A program made the position numbers and the translations under genes. Below are positions 12,901 through 25,800 of a stretch of 64,000 bases of DNA, in pieces; the stretch's first letter is position 1; every line of letters begins with the position of its first letter. The DNA is from Miscanthus floridulus. Its lineage: Eukaryota > Streptophyta > Magnoliopsida > Poales > Poaceae. The notes below the pieces were generated by a model. It saw nothing but the letters and a program-made list of their open reading frames with translations. It was not told the origin of the DNA and did no database searches. Where the stretch lies: positions 12,929,152 through 12,993,151 of the forward strand of contig NC_089581.1 of the NCBI RefSeq assembly GCF_019320115.1, written 5' to 3'.

Positions 12901-13370
12901 AAGAATTATGTCTATTAGAAATCTACTATCAGAAATGCTTGCTCTCTAGATGGATCTAAATAATTGAATTGTTTGACCTAGATAACTATTGAATCACATT
13001 AATATGATGAAAATAAAGTTGTAGGCAATTTCATAAGCTTTCCAGAATGTCCACAATCATATTATTTTGATGTGTATAACTCCAGTTATGGTCAAAACAA
13101 GTGGCTGCTATCTTGTAGTCCAGAAAATAATTTACATAAGTGTTTGTTTAAGTTATTAGAGAAGAGATATGCACATACTAAGTAAAGAAAAATATAACTT
13201 GTTATCATCTTAATACAAGGCTATTGAAAACACTTATGAGGATGCATTCGTCACATCATATCATATTATACATGTCATTATATATACATTCATGATATCT
13301 TATTTCATGCTCTTGCATATAGGATCATCCAAAGGGATAACCCTTTTGGAGTTCAACGAAGAAGAAGAGG

Positions 13371-14155
13371 GGGATCAGTAGGAGATGCCTCAGACCACAG
13401 CACTAGGAGAAGAGGAGCAAACTCTTGAGGACCTCCCTGAGTGCCTGGATCACAGGCCAATCTCTTTCCTCAAAGGTAAGCCCCAAAGCATTCTAAGTCT
13501 CCTATATTTTACAAAACTTTACTTGAATCCTTTATGTTTGATGCATTAGGTTATAAGAGTTGATTGGAAACACTTGATGCATAGAACTACCTTATCCAGT
13601 TATATATACCTTTAACCCTGTGTAGGTTCAGGATCAAATATATGCTTAGCCATGCTTAGATCGGTAGAAGTCGGGTGATTTTTTGTCACCTGCGAGATAT
13701 AGGTGAATAAAGAAGCACGATTGGCTATATTTGCTACCGTGGAAAAGAACCGTGGGGGTAATTGTGGGGGTATGGCCCCTGGTATCCACAAGACAAAACA
13801 TAGGCCGCACCATCGGAGGTGGCCCAGCAGGCGTGCACGGCGCTGCTCGGCGTGCACCATAAGATATTGTATAGTACCAAATAGGCTACTTTCCTTGTAA
13901 CCTTGCCCCTCCAGAGTATATAAGGAGAGGCAGAGGTCCTCGAGTGGACACCACAATTGATACATCTCATACTCAATACAATACACTAAACACACAAGAC
14001 ATAGGGTATTACGTCGATCAGACAGCCCAAACCTGTCTAAATTGTTGTCTCTGCGCCTTATGTCACCATCCGGTTCCTGATCACGCGCACCTCCACCGAT
14101 CAATCTACCATCGCGGGATACCCCTCGATGGGCTACCGAGCATCTTTTGTCAACA
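13371..14155 (+). repeat. 5' LTR of element B
   Basis: It is collinear with 40443-41238. A promoter-like TATA (GAGTATATAAGGAGA, about 13913-13927) lies in its last third, and it ends in TTGTCAACA. The first ~345 bp are also homologous to part of solo LTR D (about 38200-38480), which is unexpected. The exact 5' edge is uncertain. Confidence 0.6.
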
Positions 14156-14156
14156 G

Positions 14157-14174
14157 TTAGCGTGCCAGGTAGGG
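14157..14174 (+). other. Primer-binding site of element B
   Basis: TTAGCGTGCCAGGTAGGG follows the LTR end with one spacer base. It resembles the TTGGCGCGCCAGGTAGGGG site common in grass gypsy elements, with a degenerate second half of the TGG start. Confidence 0.55.
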
Positions 14175-14187
14175 GTGTGCGTGCTGA

Positions 14188-14520
14188 TCTATGGCGAGCC
14201 AGATGGACCTCAAATCAACAGCGCGTTCTCGTCATCAATCTCGTGGAGATCCATGTCGGTCCATGGCTATGACTCATCGCTGGCTACATCAACACCTGTG
14301 ACTGTAGATCCGATCTTGGAACCACCTCCGAGGTCACCTTCATCAACAACTCGCTGCCCGCTTCCTTGCTACCAGAGGAGGCAGATCAACAACGATGATC
14401 TGATTGCATCAATCGATTAGATCTATCAGAGGCTGCTCGGGAAACTCTAGGGGTTATGACCCTACCCTTTGGGTTCACCAACGCTGCCACCACTTACTAA
14501 CATGCCTAGAGGGGTAGATT
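14188..14520 (+). pseudogene. Fused remnants of gag start and RT in element B
   Basis: An ATG at about 14191 opens a short reading (MASQMDLKSTARSRHQSRG) of the kind that starts gag in this class. It hits stops within about 40 codons. Only about 270 bp later, at about 14456-14500, the reading TLPFGFTNAATTY matches the RT motif (M)PFGLTNAPATY. Gag C-terminus, protease and the front of RT are missing between them, so a large internal deletion joined the two. Nothing here can be translated usefully. From 14520 to 15112 there is only low-information internal sequence of the same element. Confidence 0.5.
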
Positions 14521-15117
14521 CGCCGACCAAGTTAAAGACGTCCATCCTCTCGCCGACCAAATAACGCTATATGTCGCCGACTAGACTTTTTGCCTAAAGC
14601 AAAGTCATGTTTTAATATTCTTCTAAATATTCTCTAATCTCTGTATATCGCCATAATGTTTCTCTGACCTGTTTCCTCTATGTTTGCTCTTCAAATGATT
14701 TTCCAAACCCCCGAACAATCATGTTGATGCTCGGATGCCTCCAGAGATGACCCTATCTCTGGCTCCTCCCTACACGTGCTATGGGCTCCGCGCTCTACGT
14801 TATGGGTGGTCGGCAGTGACTCCTTGGTCATGTCTGTTCCTCCTACATGTGCATGGGCTTCGCGCTCCGCATTATGGTTAATGGGTTAGCTAGGGATGGA
14901 GACTCAACTACACACTAACTGGTTGGACGGTTTATATTAAATATAAATACATCTTCGCTCCAACTGATCGCCGAGCTACATACACTATTTTTTTCTCTGG
15001 AGTTCATATATTTTTACATCATGTACTACCCGTTCTACATGTTTGTATTCTAGGGTCATCGTCTAGGTGATCGGACCACCTGGTGCTCGAACTTCTCCAC
15101 CGATCAACTGGTCGGAC

Positions 15118-18100
15118 TGATGGCGGGAAAACGGGCGGCTAACGACCCGCCTCCACGTCAGCAGAGACAAATTTAATTTTGGTGAATTTAGACGGGACAA
15201 ATATAAAAGAACAGGTAATGCGAGTCCATACTTCCATAATTCTTATATTTTCATAAAAATTATGTTAATTACATCTCCGAAGAGAAAACCCCTGATTAAG
15301 AGTTCCAACATGATTACATGATGAATAAAGATTACATCATATGGCTTCCTATTACAAACTACAAAAGAAAACAAATTCTTCAGTCTTGTAGTTGCCGATG
15401 GATGAATATGAATTTCTCGATGAGCTACTTCACTTTTTTAAATATATGAGTGGCGGATAGCTTGTTTGGGTCTTTTAGTTGAGTATGCATGTATTTAACT
15501 CATGCGTATTTTGAGTGTATATCATGTTATTTATTTGGACCATGACATAAGGCTAGGTCTTAATTACTAACCCGGCATATGATTTCTGCTTAGTTGATTG
15601 GACATAGATGCCTTGCATGCATTTTGACATATGCTAATGTCGACGGAGGGACATTAATTTACTTGGTTCATTATTATATCACGTATACATGGACGTGATT
15701 TATCTTAGAGACTAAATTTGATATAGTCTCGTGCGAGACCATGGATTAACATATTTTGACATATACGATGCACTCATCATATATATGGTGCGATATTTCA
15801 TTTGGGCTTAAGCTAGGACGACGTTTATTTTACTATGGCCGAGGTTGCGTCACCGGCCTCGGCCAGGGTCTATGTAATTATATATATTATTTCATCAAGG
15901 TCAGCGTGCGTACTAATAGCATGGTGTTTGACCGTGGATCAGCACGTGCAATCTCATTTATTTAAATTTGATTTGGTTTGGTTTTTGATTTATCAGCTAA
16001 TTAGGCACAATCATATATGAATGTTGTCTAACTGAGATGCAATATTTGACGTGCCCATATGGTGCACGGTATTTATAGAGAGTCTATGCTTGGCATGTAT
16101 GACTGGTTTCGGGAAACTATGACAAATATTATTTATTTTAGCCAGAACGCCGCAGCCAGTTAATTAGCATCTGGGTGATGGACGTGGCATGGACGCATGG
16201 GATTTGGCATGGAAGGACTAATTTTATTTGATTCATTTTTGTGACACAGCAGGATCTAGGTTCAAGGATGAAGACCACCTAAGCACATAAGGGGATATTA
16301 ATTCATTTATTAACTTTGGATAGTACGGCGACTATTAGGATGACGATCATTTGATTTTAATTTATTTTATCTTTACAAATTTATCAGGTATATGAATCAG
16401 CTTGGCACTTTTCTGTTCATGTGGCTTGTGCTATGGTTTGATGCCGAGACTTGCTAGCGGCGTGCAGATGTATGGACTAAATATGCAATGCATGGCTGGA
16501 TCGATATATAGGTATATGTGCACATATATATATATGCTGGCTAGTCAATCGATGACGCACTCCAGGCGCATGCAAGCTAGTTAGTTCACAAAGTATGGCT
16601 GTTCTAATATACATCACATGTACATGTAGACGCTGGTTAGCTACTTATGCAATGCAAAGAAGACAACTGTCTAGAGGACTGCATATACACATATACTGCA
16701 TATGGGCAGCGCTTTGCATGGAGTTTGCATCTATCTCTGTGTCTTTCCGAGCAAAGGTTCCTGTTGATTTGAACCCATGCACAGATTGACTGCAGAAGAT
16801 GAAGATCTTTGCATGTTTGAGGTTTTAGCTCTTGTTCTAGAGAACAATGCTCTTCCCTGTCCGGTTTGCACGACAAATCCGGCATGGGGTCTTGAGACAT
16901 CTCATAGCAACTTGCCCGATGGAGCCAAGCCGCATCTGAGGTCTTGATCTTGGAGACGATAGCTCTTGTTCACGAGAACAAGGCTCTTCCCTATCCAGTT
17001 TGCATAACAAATCTGGCTTAGGGCCTTGGATCATCTCATGGCAACTTGCTCAAGAGAGCAAGGTTGCGCACGAGGTCTTGATCATGGTGTTGATGAAGTT
17101 GTTGCCGGACGCCGCCGTGGAGCCGTGAAGATGAAGACGTGGAAGAGGATCAGCAGAACGCCATGAAACGCCGCTCACCTTCTTCGGGATGCCGGCGGAC
17201 GGACGACGCAGCGGCTTCTTGCGAGGGGCCGACGGACGGACGTAGCAGCTCCTTGCGAAGGGGCCGCTGATGTGTGCTTCGACGACGCCGGAGGGCAGCA
17301 GCACGACGGTGAACTTCCGGTGGGCGGTTAGCGCAGCCTGACGGCACTATGTGTTGAGTGATGCAGCGAGGCAGCCTGGAGGCGATATGCAGATGGAGCG
17401 GGGGCAGCCTGGAGGCGATATGCAGATGGAGCCGGGCTTCTCTCTACTACTGGCCATGTATTTATAGGCCTAAAGCAAGAGCAGTTCCGTGGTGTTTTGG
17501 CGCTCTTTCCTTTGATTAACCGGTGCCGGCGCCAAAGTTTGAATCAACGGGAGCGGAGATCGTGCAGTCGTGCGCGAGCGGTGTCGACCAGACGCAGCCC
17601 TGTTTGAACGTGTAAGGCGCGCAACTGTGAACTCTTGAACCCCTTGCCTGACAACTGGTTTTTTGGGCCGTTTATTTATTCTTTAATCAAAGTAATTATG
17701 GAGAACGTACAGTCGACATCTTCTTGTGTGGGCTGGGCCGCATGCACGTACGTGTGTTACGTATATGTGCTGGCTAGCTAGCTTGTCAATTGTGTACAGA
17801 TACGTATCGTATATACACACGTACGCTCATGGCCATAATTTAATTAACCCAACGTGTGTGCGTGTCCAAACGCATTTGCTTCTATATATATGTTTTTATT
17901 TCCTTGGAATGTAGATAAACAATATACATCTCTCCTCCTTTTGTGAATGAACAATATATGGTATACAAATATATACGACGGGTATATATTTGCATAGGCT
18001 TTCATCTTTGTCATGCGTCTCTTTTAGATATATTAATTTCATTCTTTTCAATTATGTTTTATTTTATGATTTCTGTATATGGCATATAACCATCTGAATT

Positions 18101-18169
18101 ATTTATTATTTTATCTCTCATGGCATAAATATTCACATGTATTTAGGTAGGCCAAAATTTGTGCCAACA
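15118..18169 (-). repeat. 3' LTR of element C
   Basis: It is bounded by TG...CA and matches 32185-35236 without indels. Short open frames in it also occur in the other LTR and are not genes. On the minus strand its transcript promoter would lie in this repeat. A minus-strand TATA-like box (CTATAAATACATGGCC, about 17455-17470) is the best core-promoter candidate. Confidence 0.95.
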
Positions 18170-18183
18170 GATGCCCCCTCGAG
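18170..18183 (-). other. Polypurine tract of element C
   Basis: On the minus strand this reads CTCGAGGGGGCATC, directly abutting the 3' LTR start TGTTGGC. A G-run plus GCATC is also seen at the same place in element 1 (600-613). Confidence 0.75.
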
Positions 18184-19116
18184 GTCCGGATGCGAAAATA
18201 TATGCTTACGGATCCGGAGCTCGAAAATTGAGCTATTTTATATTTCATTATGTATTCCTCTGTTTTGTTTTATATGGGAAATATATTTGTCGTATAGCAC
18301 TTGAACGGACTTCCGTATCCTACGTACGTGCCGGATATATGAAGGATATATATTCATTCATCATTTTCATTTTGTCCCCCCCTTTTTTATATTGAAAAAA
18401 ATGCTCCTGAAACCTGAACTCCCGAGTATGCCGGGAGGTGGGAAGGCTCGTGGCTAAATAATAGGACTTGGTTAGTCACGTTTGCTTTTAACTCGAGAAG
18501 CTTGGCGGCGCAGGACTCTCCGAATATCTGCTCTTTCAATCTCTCCTAGTCCACGGTGATATATCCTTTCATTGAGCTCCTCTCTCATCTTTCCATCGTT
18601 CCTACCTAACATTATTGAAGTTTCCTCGGATTTGCTTCAGTTCATCGAGGCTCGTTCAAGTAAGATATTCCAAGTCTGGTGTACCGACTTCTCCTTGCCG
18701 TTACCTCCGGCGGCGACGAAAGGTATAATTCTTCTAATCTCCATCCGGCCGTCGTCGTACTTGATTTATTTAATCATGCTTTGAGCACACGCTTGTGTTT
18801 GTATTCCTAGATGGCTTGAGTTGAATTTATTTGATTTATCAGTCATAGGCTAGTCCCTTTTTTTCTAACAATCTGACAGACGTGGACAAATTCCTCGGAA
18901 CCTGTTCATTGCATATATATATCCATTTATTTTCTTACGTACGGCTTGTATTTTGGAGCCCTAGTGTTGCCAATTTATCTACCTTTATATGTGGTAGGAA
19001 CATTTTCGCAATTCTGTCGGCAATCATTTTTTTTTTGGTTTTACCCCCGTAAAAGGTAAAAGAAATGGTGATGGTTTCTGTGTATGATGCCTTGTGTCAT
19101 CGGCATTTTGTTGTAG
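18184..19116 (+). promoter_or_regulatory. Promoter and 5'-UTR region of the antisense gene of element C
   Basis: There is no long ORF in this stretch. A plausible untranslated first exon ends at 18722 with a consensus donor (GCGACGAAAG|GTATAATT). The matching acceptor (TTTTGTTGTAG) ends at 19116, so the ATG at 19117 is the first base of the next exon. TATA-like AT-rich runs lie at about 18558 and 18910. The true start of transcription cannot be seen and may lie in the adjacent LTR. Confidence 0.5.
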
Positions 19117-22100
19117 ATGGAGACGAATGAGCCATCTCCTGGTTCATTTGAGAGGCTGCCGCTTTCTTGCGTGGCTCAATTTCACACATATATCCCAGCA
19201 TCTGGTGATGAGGCCAACCCCGTGATTATAGAAACTGAATTAAAGAAAGGCGAGAGGGACGGTAGTGCTCGTGGGTGGAGAAGGGTGTCAACTTTCCGTG
19301 GCCATTGTTTTTATCCCCATGCACCCTCGCCTCAATCTGTGCAAGCATACACCTTGGGTAATCGCATGATATCTCAGGGTTTTGGATGGGAATACCATAG
19401 CATGGAGTATGTTTTAACTCCTTCAGGGTATGTGGAATGGGGTACTGCAGTCCTAAACCATCACTGTACAAATCTCAAAGGAGATGGGGAAGGTACTGAT
19501 TATATCTATGGGGCCATATATTGTTCCTTGGGCCGTTATTCCATCTCGCTTTCATTATTCAGGTCTTTTTTAGAGAGGTGGAATCCAGAAACAAACACCT
19601 TTATATTCGCTGATGGTGAGCGTACAATAACTCTCTTAGATATGCTTCGGCTTGCGGGTTTACCTCTAGATGGAGAGTTTTATGAAGAATTTGTTCCTTC
19701 TCGGCATGAGCAAGACCCTTCTCTCCTATGTTATCCCAAATGTCTGTCTCAGCTTCTCAGGGTATGGGATAAATTGCAAGTTGGAGGAGAAGTTTCATTT
19801 CAAGAATGGTGTGATCATTTTCATAATACACCAAGAGGACCCCCTAATTCTGACGATGCTGATGCTTCGCTTACCTGCAAAGCAGCTTTCTTGGCACTTT
19901 GGCTTTGTAGTTTTGTTGTCGTTGGAGGAGGATCTCTGATTCGGCCAGGGGTGTTTGTGATGGCCTCTTGGATGGCTATGGGTCGTCGCTATGCTCTAGC
20001 ACAGCCAGCACTATGCTCATTGTACTATTCACTGAGACTGATCAGCACAAACCCAGTTGGTCCCTCTTATCTGAATAGGAGTTGGTCTGTTCATTATATC
20101 ATAGGCTGGATGGGGGCCTATTTCAAAAATATCTTTGGTGATAGAATGCGGGGTGCACACGTTCCAGCCTATAACCATGCCTTAAAGAAGCCGATGATGG
20201 CGAACATCATGTTCAGAATTCCCACACATTTTAATTCTGTAGGGGCATTTGATTTTTTATGTAAAGATGCCAACATTCTTTGGTCTCCCTACAAGCCAAA
20301 ATTCTCAGATCGAGCAAGGGCACCCCCACCAGCATGGATCCGCAACACATTTTATCTATCTCTCCGTCGTGGTATGCTTCCTTGGAGGCGGGCTGGACTA
20401 TGCATTGCAGAGCCATACCACCCGGATCGCGTGGCTCGTCAATTCAGACTTGACCAAGTGATCCCATTCCTTCCACTAGCAAGTTTATATACCGTAGAAG
20501 ATTTTGGAATCGCCCATGCTTATTGGAGGCACATTCTTCGTCCTGTGCAAGATAACTTGCCTCTTCTTCCGGATGACTCCATTACTGGCCAGTGCACAGT
20601 GCATTGGCTCAAGTGGTACAAGAAATTTTCAGAGCCCTTTAACTCCATTTTGGATGCCCTGAGCCATGGTATTGCTGTGGGTAAGGTACCATATCAAGAC
20701 AGGAAGAAGAGAGCAGTTGACAATGTTATTGTCAGTCGTCGGCTTTCGCACCATGATTTGTTTGTGGTGCATGAGGTACCTGAGCAACGCCGTGCTCAGC
20801 ATGCTGAGTTCATCAAATCAAAAGTAGAGGAATTCACTGGTCCGTGGAAAAAAGCACTATGCGACTTTCTGCGTTCGGGGACTCTTCCTTCCATCCGACC
20901 ATTTCAGGTATATGCGTTCCCCCTTTTTTTTTTTTTTTAAATAAAATATCAGCAAATTTAATATCTCATTTCATTCTTTCTTCACGAGTCATCATTTATT
21001 TTTAATAATCTGTACATTCATCTCTGCAGCCAAGACGCAGTTCCTATGTCGATCCTGCTGCTGGCTCTTCCTGTATGCCTATTTTAGTTGAAGGTCCACC
21101 AGCTCAAGAGAACCAAGTGAACAATCAGGTGGCGATAGAAAATCAAGCTGTCTTGCCGCCGGGCGGTAACCAAGGGCAACCATCTCCCAACCCTATCGTT
21201 CCTGATGCCAGTGCCGAGCCTCGAGCCAAACGGAAGCTTGATTTCGATAATGAGGATGGAGATTCCAACCCAGTCATTGGAGCTGCCATCATCGGAGAGA
21301 ACCAAGGGCAGCCATCCCTTGATATTATTGCTCCAGAAGCCTTTGTTAATATGAATGAGGATTTTAATCCAGACATTGGAGAGGTCCCTCTTGATCGTGC
21401 CCCCAACATTGCTGGTCATAATCAGTCTCCCAGTGATGATGATTATCTAGAAGATGAAAACGATGACAATGCAACTGCTGCAGGTTTTGGCATAATGAGA
21501 AGGGGAGGTAATTTTCAGCCTCTTCCATCTATCGTTACCACGAAACCCGGTGGGGACTTTTCTTTTCTTCTTTTTTTATAAAAGTCTCTGCAACATGATT
21601 CGGGGAGTCTTTTCTAGCATTGATTCACTTGATGTTTCTATATTCATGAATGTTTTTTAATAACTATTATATTTTGTTCATTTTTTTTTATATTCATATG
21701 TCATTCGGTTTTTGTTTAGGATTGGAGCAGCCGCCTGATCGTCCTTCCGCAAGCCAAGCGCAATTTCAGGGGACGCAAAGCATGGACGTTTCAGAGATTG
21801 AGGAAGTGTTCCTGACAGCTGCCCGCAAGGTGGTGAAAAAGGTCCTTGATGGATTGAGTGTCACTTCATTGAGAGAGTCTGAGCGTCGTGCCGCCCTGCA
21901 AAACACCTCAGCTAAACTTCCTGTGAACTTTACTAGCATTTCTGAGATCAAGGCCATGTTGGACAAGCTGATTGATCTTTCTGAACAACTGCAGAAAGCT
22001 CATTCCGAATTTGCAGCAAGCAGCTCAGGGCAAGTAGACCAAGCTGTTGATGAAGCCAAAAAGGAGCTTTCAGCTAGGGAACATGCCCTTCAGGTCGCAG

Positions 22101-22363
22101 TCCAGGAAATAGTATCGGTTGAAAAGAAGAAAGATGAACTCAACCGTGCCTTGCAAGAATTAAATGAAAAAGAGAGACAACTTCTTGAGACTCGATCTGC
22201 TCTGGATTCAGCGGTGAAGCAACAGGAGCAGGCATTATGTGACGCCACTGCAAAGGCCAGCACAAGGGCTAGGAAAAACCTTGAGGCGAAGACAATGGTT
22301 CCTGCTCAGGAGGCCGAGAAGCTGCTCGGTGATTTGGTCCGTTTACTCCCTACAGCCGACTGA
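19117..22363 (+). CDS. Plant mobile domain (PMD) protein with coiled-coil tail, antisense gene of element C (3 coding exons)
   Basis: The exons are 19117-20907, 21030-21507 and 21720-22363. The junctions use GT-AG (CAG|GTATATG...TCTCTGCAG and GGAG|GTAATTTT...TTTGTTTAG) in phases 0 and 1. Joined they give 970 codons and a stop with no internal stop. Residues about 140-560 match the plant mobile domain (Pfam PF10536), for example FLERWNPETNTFIFADGER and LLDMLRLAGLPLDG. This domain is found in the Arabidopsis nuclear proteins MAIN and MAIL1 and in retrotransposons. Exon 2 is acidic and low in complexity. Exon 3 is a heptad-rich coiled coil ending before a stop at 22363. The gene is intact and opposite to gag-pol, between the pol stop and the 3' LTR, where Tat elements often carry extra ORFs. 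Its role in the element is unknown; regulating the element or its chromatin is speculation. Confidence 0.85.
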
Positions 22364-22868
22364 TGGATCCAGTTTCATCAGCTTTATTAAGTCTCGAATC
22401 AGACTCTGAATAAATTAGTTCTGAACATTTATTCGCTTTCATTTGCTGGACGTTGCGTCGTCATATTTAATTTGGTTCTGAAATCATTAGTTGGTATCTT
22501 TTGAACTATTTGTTAATTCAGATATGCATTGGGATCTTTGTTTATTTCCAATGCATTTGAGAAACCTGTTTGTCTGTTCCTTTCTTTTTTATTGTATATG
22601 ATCAGTGCGTTAATATCCTGCACCTCTATGCACTGAAGTTTGTGTGGTGTTTATACAATAAACTTTATTGATTACTAGCACTTTAGCTAGTTTATTATGA
22701 CGCAATGGCCATGTATGTTTACTTCTCGCAGGTCAGGCTAATGCGGGACTTTATATAGTCTTTGGCGCTGCAGTTTACGCTCATGCAGTAATGGAGCATA
22801 TGATTGATTTCTTTTTTTTTTTTTTTTTTTTTTGACTTCAGTTTAGCCTCATGAAGCAATGGAGGTTT
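22364..22868. other. Spacer between the convergent ends of the antisense gene and pol, with a 22-base T tract
   Basis: The antisense gene (stop 22363) and pol (stop 22869) converge here. The spacer holds no ORF. An uninterrupted run of 22 T occupies 22812-22833, which is a poly-A run on the pol strand some 35 bases after the pol stop. The reading is AT-rich and probably contains the 3' UTRs of both transcripts. Confidence 0.7.
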
Positions 22869-25800
22869 TTACGCGTAGTAACGCTTTAAGAATTTTCCAT
22901 TTACCGGCGGTGGGCAATATTCCCCGTCCGGAGATATGATTCTGTAAGCGCCACTAGAGTAGACGTCTTTTACAATATATGGGCCTTCCCATTTAGGCTC
23001 GAATTTACTTTGCATCTTATGTGTGATGTTCATAGGCCGAATAACTGCGAGAACCAAATCCCCTTCTTTGAACGACCTCCTTTTTACACATTTATCGAAC
23101 GCTCGAGACATTCTAGCTTGGTATGCCTCCAAATTTTGCAACGCTTGAAGCCGTTTTTCTTCGAGATTATCTAGTTCTTTTAGGCGTAATTTCGCCGGTT
23201 CATCCTCATTGAGTTCTTCTCGGATAGCAACGCGTAAGGAGGCGATTTGCACCTCCAACGGTAAGACCGCCTCTCCTCCATATACAAGCGAGTAAGGCGT
23301 CATTTTCGTTGGCGTCCGGGTCGTGGTTCTATACGCCCACAAAGTTTCAAGCAATTTTTCATGCCAATGTCTCTTGTTTTGCGAGACAACCTTTTTAAGC
23401 AATTTGCATAGCACTTTATTGAATGCTTCCGCTTGACCGTTAGCAGATGGGTTATAGCCAGTAGAGAAATGGTGCTTAATTTTGAATTTGGCACACATTT
23501 TCTCTATTTGCCGATTCTTAAAATTTGTTCCATTATCGGATATGATTCGAGCTGGAACCCCAAACCGATATATAAGGTTCGTCCTTATAAAATTTTCCAC
23601 ATTTTCTGCTTTAACCTCTTTTAGTGCTATGGCTTCCGCCCACTTAGAGAAGTAGTCGGTCGCGGCAAGGATAAACCTGTGCCCCTTAGAGGATGGGGGA
23701 TTTATTGGCCCGACTACATCCATTCCCCACATTTCAAAGGGCCAAGACATGTTGGTTGGATGTAACGGTTCATGGGGTTGGTGTATAAAATTACCATGTA
23801 TTTGACATTCATGGCATTTCTTTGCGAATTCCATAGAATCAACAAACATTGTAGGCCAATAATAACCCAAATGTTTTAATTGGTAATGGAGCTTTGGTCC
23901 AGATTGGTGCGCGCCGCATACTCCAGAGTGAACTTCTTTCAAAGCTTCAATTATTTCACCACCGGCAAGGCAACGTAGCAAAATGCCATCGCAAGAGCGT
24001 CGATAGAGTGTATCATTTATACACGTATAGTTAATTGACCTCTTTCGGATCCTAGACCTTTGACTAGAATCCAAGGGCAAATATCCATGGAGCAAATAAT
24101 CCAGAAAAGGTGTTCTCCAATCACCCATCTCGATTTCACACGTATCTATAGTCATGGCCGAAGTAGATAATATATTCTCTTCCTCAGCAAGTACGGGAAG
24201 AACTCTTCGCTCCTCCACATGAACGTCCATAGTTTGACATGGATTTATTGACATGCTGGCAGCTAAGCTTGCCAATGCATCGGCTTTCTCATTTTGGCTT
24301 CTTACGACATGCTGAATTTTCAAATCAGCAAACCTAGTCATTAGTTCTTTTGCTTTCTTAAAATAAGGTACAAGCCCTTCTTTCTTTACTGTATATGTTC
24401 CCAACAATTGATTGACTATTAATTGGGAGTCTCCATATATAGAGAGTGTGTTTAAGCCCATATTGTGAGCTATCTCAAGCCCAATAATTAGCGCCTCATA
24501 TTCAGCAGCATTATTTGAGACCGCCGAAGTGAGTGTGAAAGAATATGGGAATATCGCCTCATCAGGTGTGACAAATACAACTCCTGCACCTGCTCCCGAC
24601 TTTCGGCAAGCGCCATCAAAATACATTTGCCACGTAGGATTAGATACCGTAGTGGTGAAGGCTTCCTCATCTGGTAGATCATCGTCGATGGGAAAGTCGT
24701 CAGGTATAGGATGTGCAGCTAGAAAATTAGCCAAAGCTTGACCTTTAACGGCTTTTTGTGGCACAAATACAATATCAAATTGTGAAAGGATCATCGCCCA
24801 CTTGGCCAATCTACCTGATAATGTCATTTTACTTAAAATATGTCGGAGTGGATCAGCTCTCGATACGAGATGCACGGTGTGTTCTAACATGTAATGACGG
24901 AGTTTTTGAGCTGCAAATACAAGTGCTAGGCATATTTTTTCTATATCCAGATAGTTGCACTCTGCCCCCAGCAGGGTGCGGCTTAAGTAATATAGTGAGA
25001 CCTCTTTCCCTTCATCATTGGTTTGTGCTAATAAAGCGCCTAATGAAGTTGGCATAGCTGCTGTATAGAGGATTAGTGGCCGCCCTTTAATTGGCGCGCA
25101 CAACACAGGAGGGTTCGTTAAATATTTCTTTATATCATCAAAAGCATTTTGACATGCTTGATCCCATTGGAACGGGACTCCTTTCTTCATGAGCCGAGAG
25201 AAAGGCTTGCACCTCCCGGATAAATTTGAGATGAATCTCCTAATATACGCTAAATGGCCTTGGAGGCTCTTTAATTCGTGCAAGTTTGTTGGTCGAGGCA
25301 TGTCGACAATTGTCTTTATTTTAGTAGGGTCGATCTCAACGCCATGTTTAGTGACCACGAAACCCAGGAATTTCCCTGAGGACACCCCGAAGGCACACTT
25401 CATAGGATTCATTTTCAATTTGTGCTTTCTAAGGCGTGTAAACACTTCTTCCAAGTGTTTTAAGTGATCTTTCTCGCGCTTAGACTTTACCACAATATCG
25501 TCTATATAGCACTCAACGATTTCATACAATAAGCCATCTAAAATAATGGCCATCGCCCGTTGATACGTGGCACCCGCATTTTTCAATCCAAAGGGCATGA
25601 CTTTATAACAGAATATGCCTTTAGGTGTACGAAATGCTGTTAACTCTTCATCTTCTGGCGACATTTTTATTTGATTGTAGCCAGAAAAGCCATCCATGAA
25701 GGAGAATATTTCATACCCCATAGTGGCGTCAATAAGGATTTCAGAGATCGGAATTGGAAACTCATCTTTTGGACATGCTTTGTTTAAATCTCTAAAATCA

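Noticed and set aside
13612..14103. 163-codon minus-strand ORF, repeated at 40797-41285
   Set aside because: Both lie in the LTRs of element B, antisense to its TATA box and primer site; they are repeat shadows.
16402..17347. Cluster of 60-87 codon ORFs, repeated at 33469-34414
   Set aside because: They are LTR sequence of element C, repeated at an offset of 17067, without recognisable domains.
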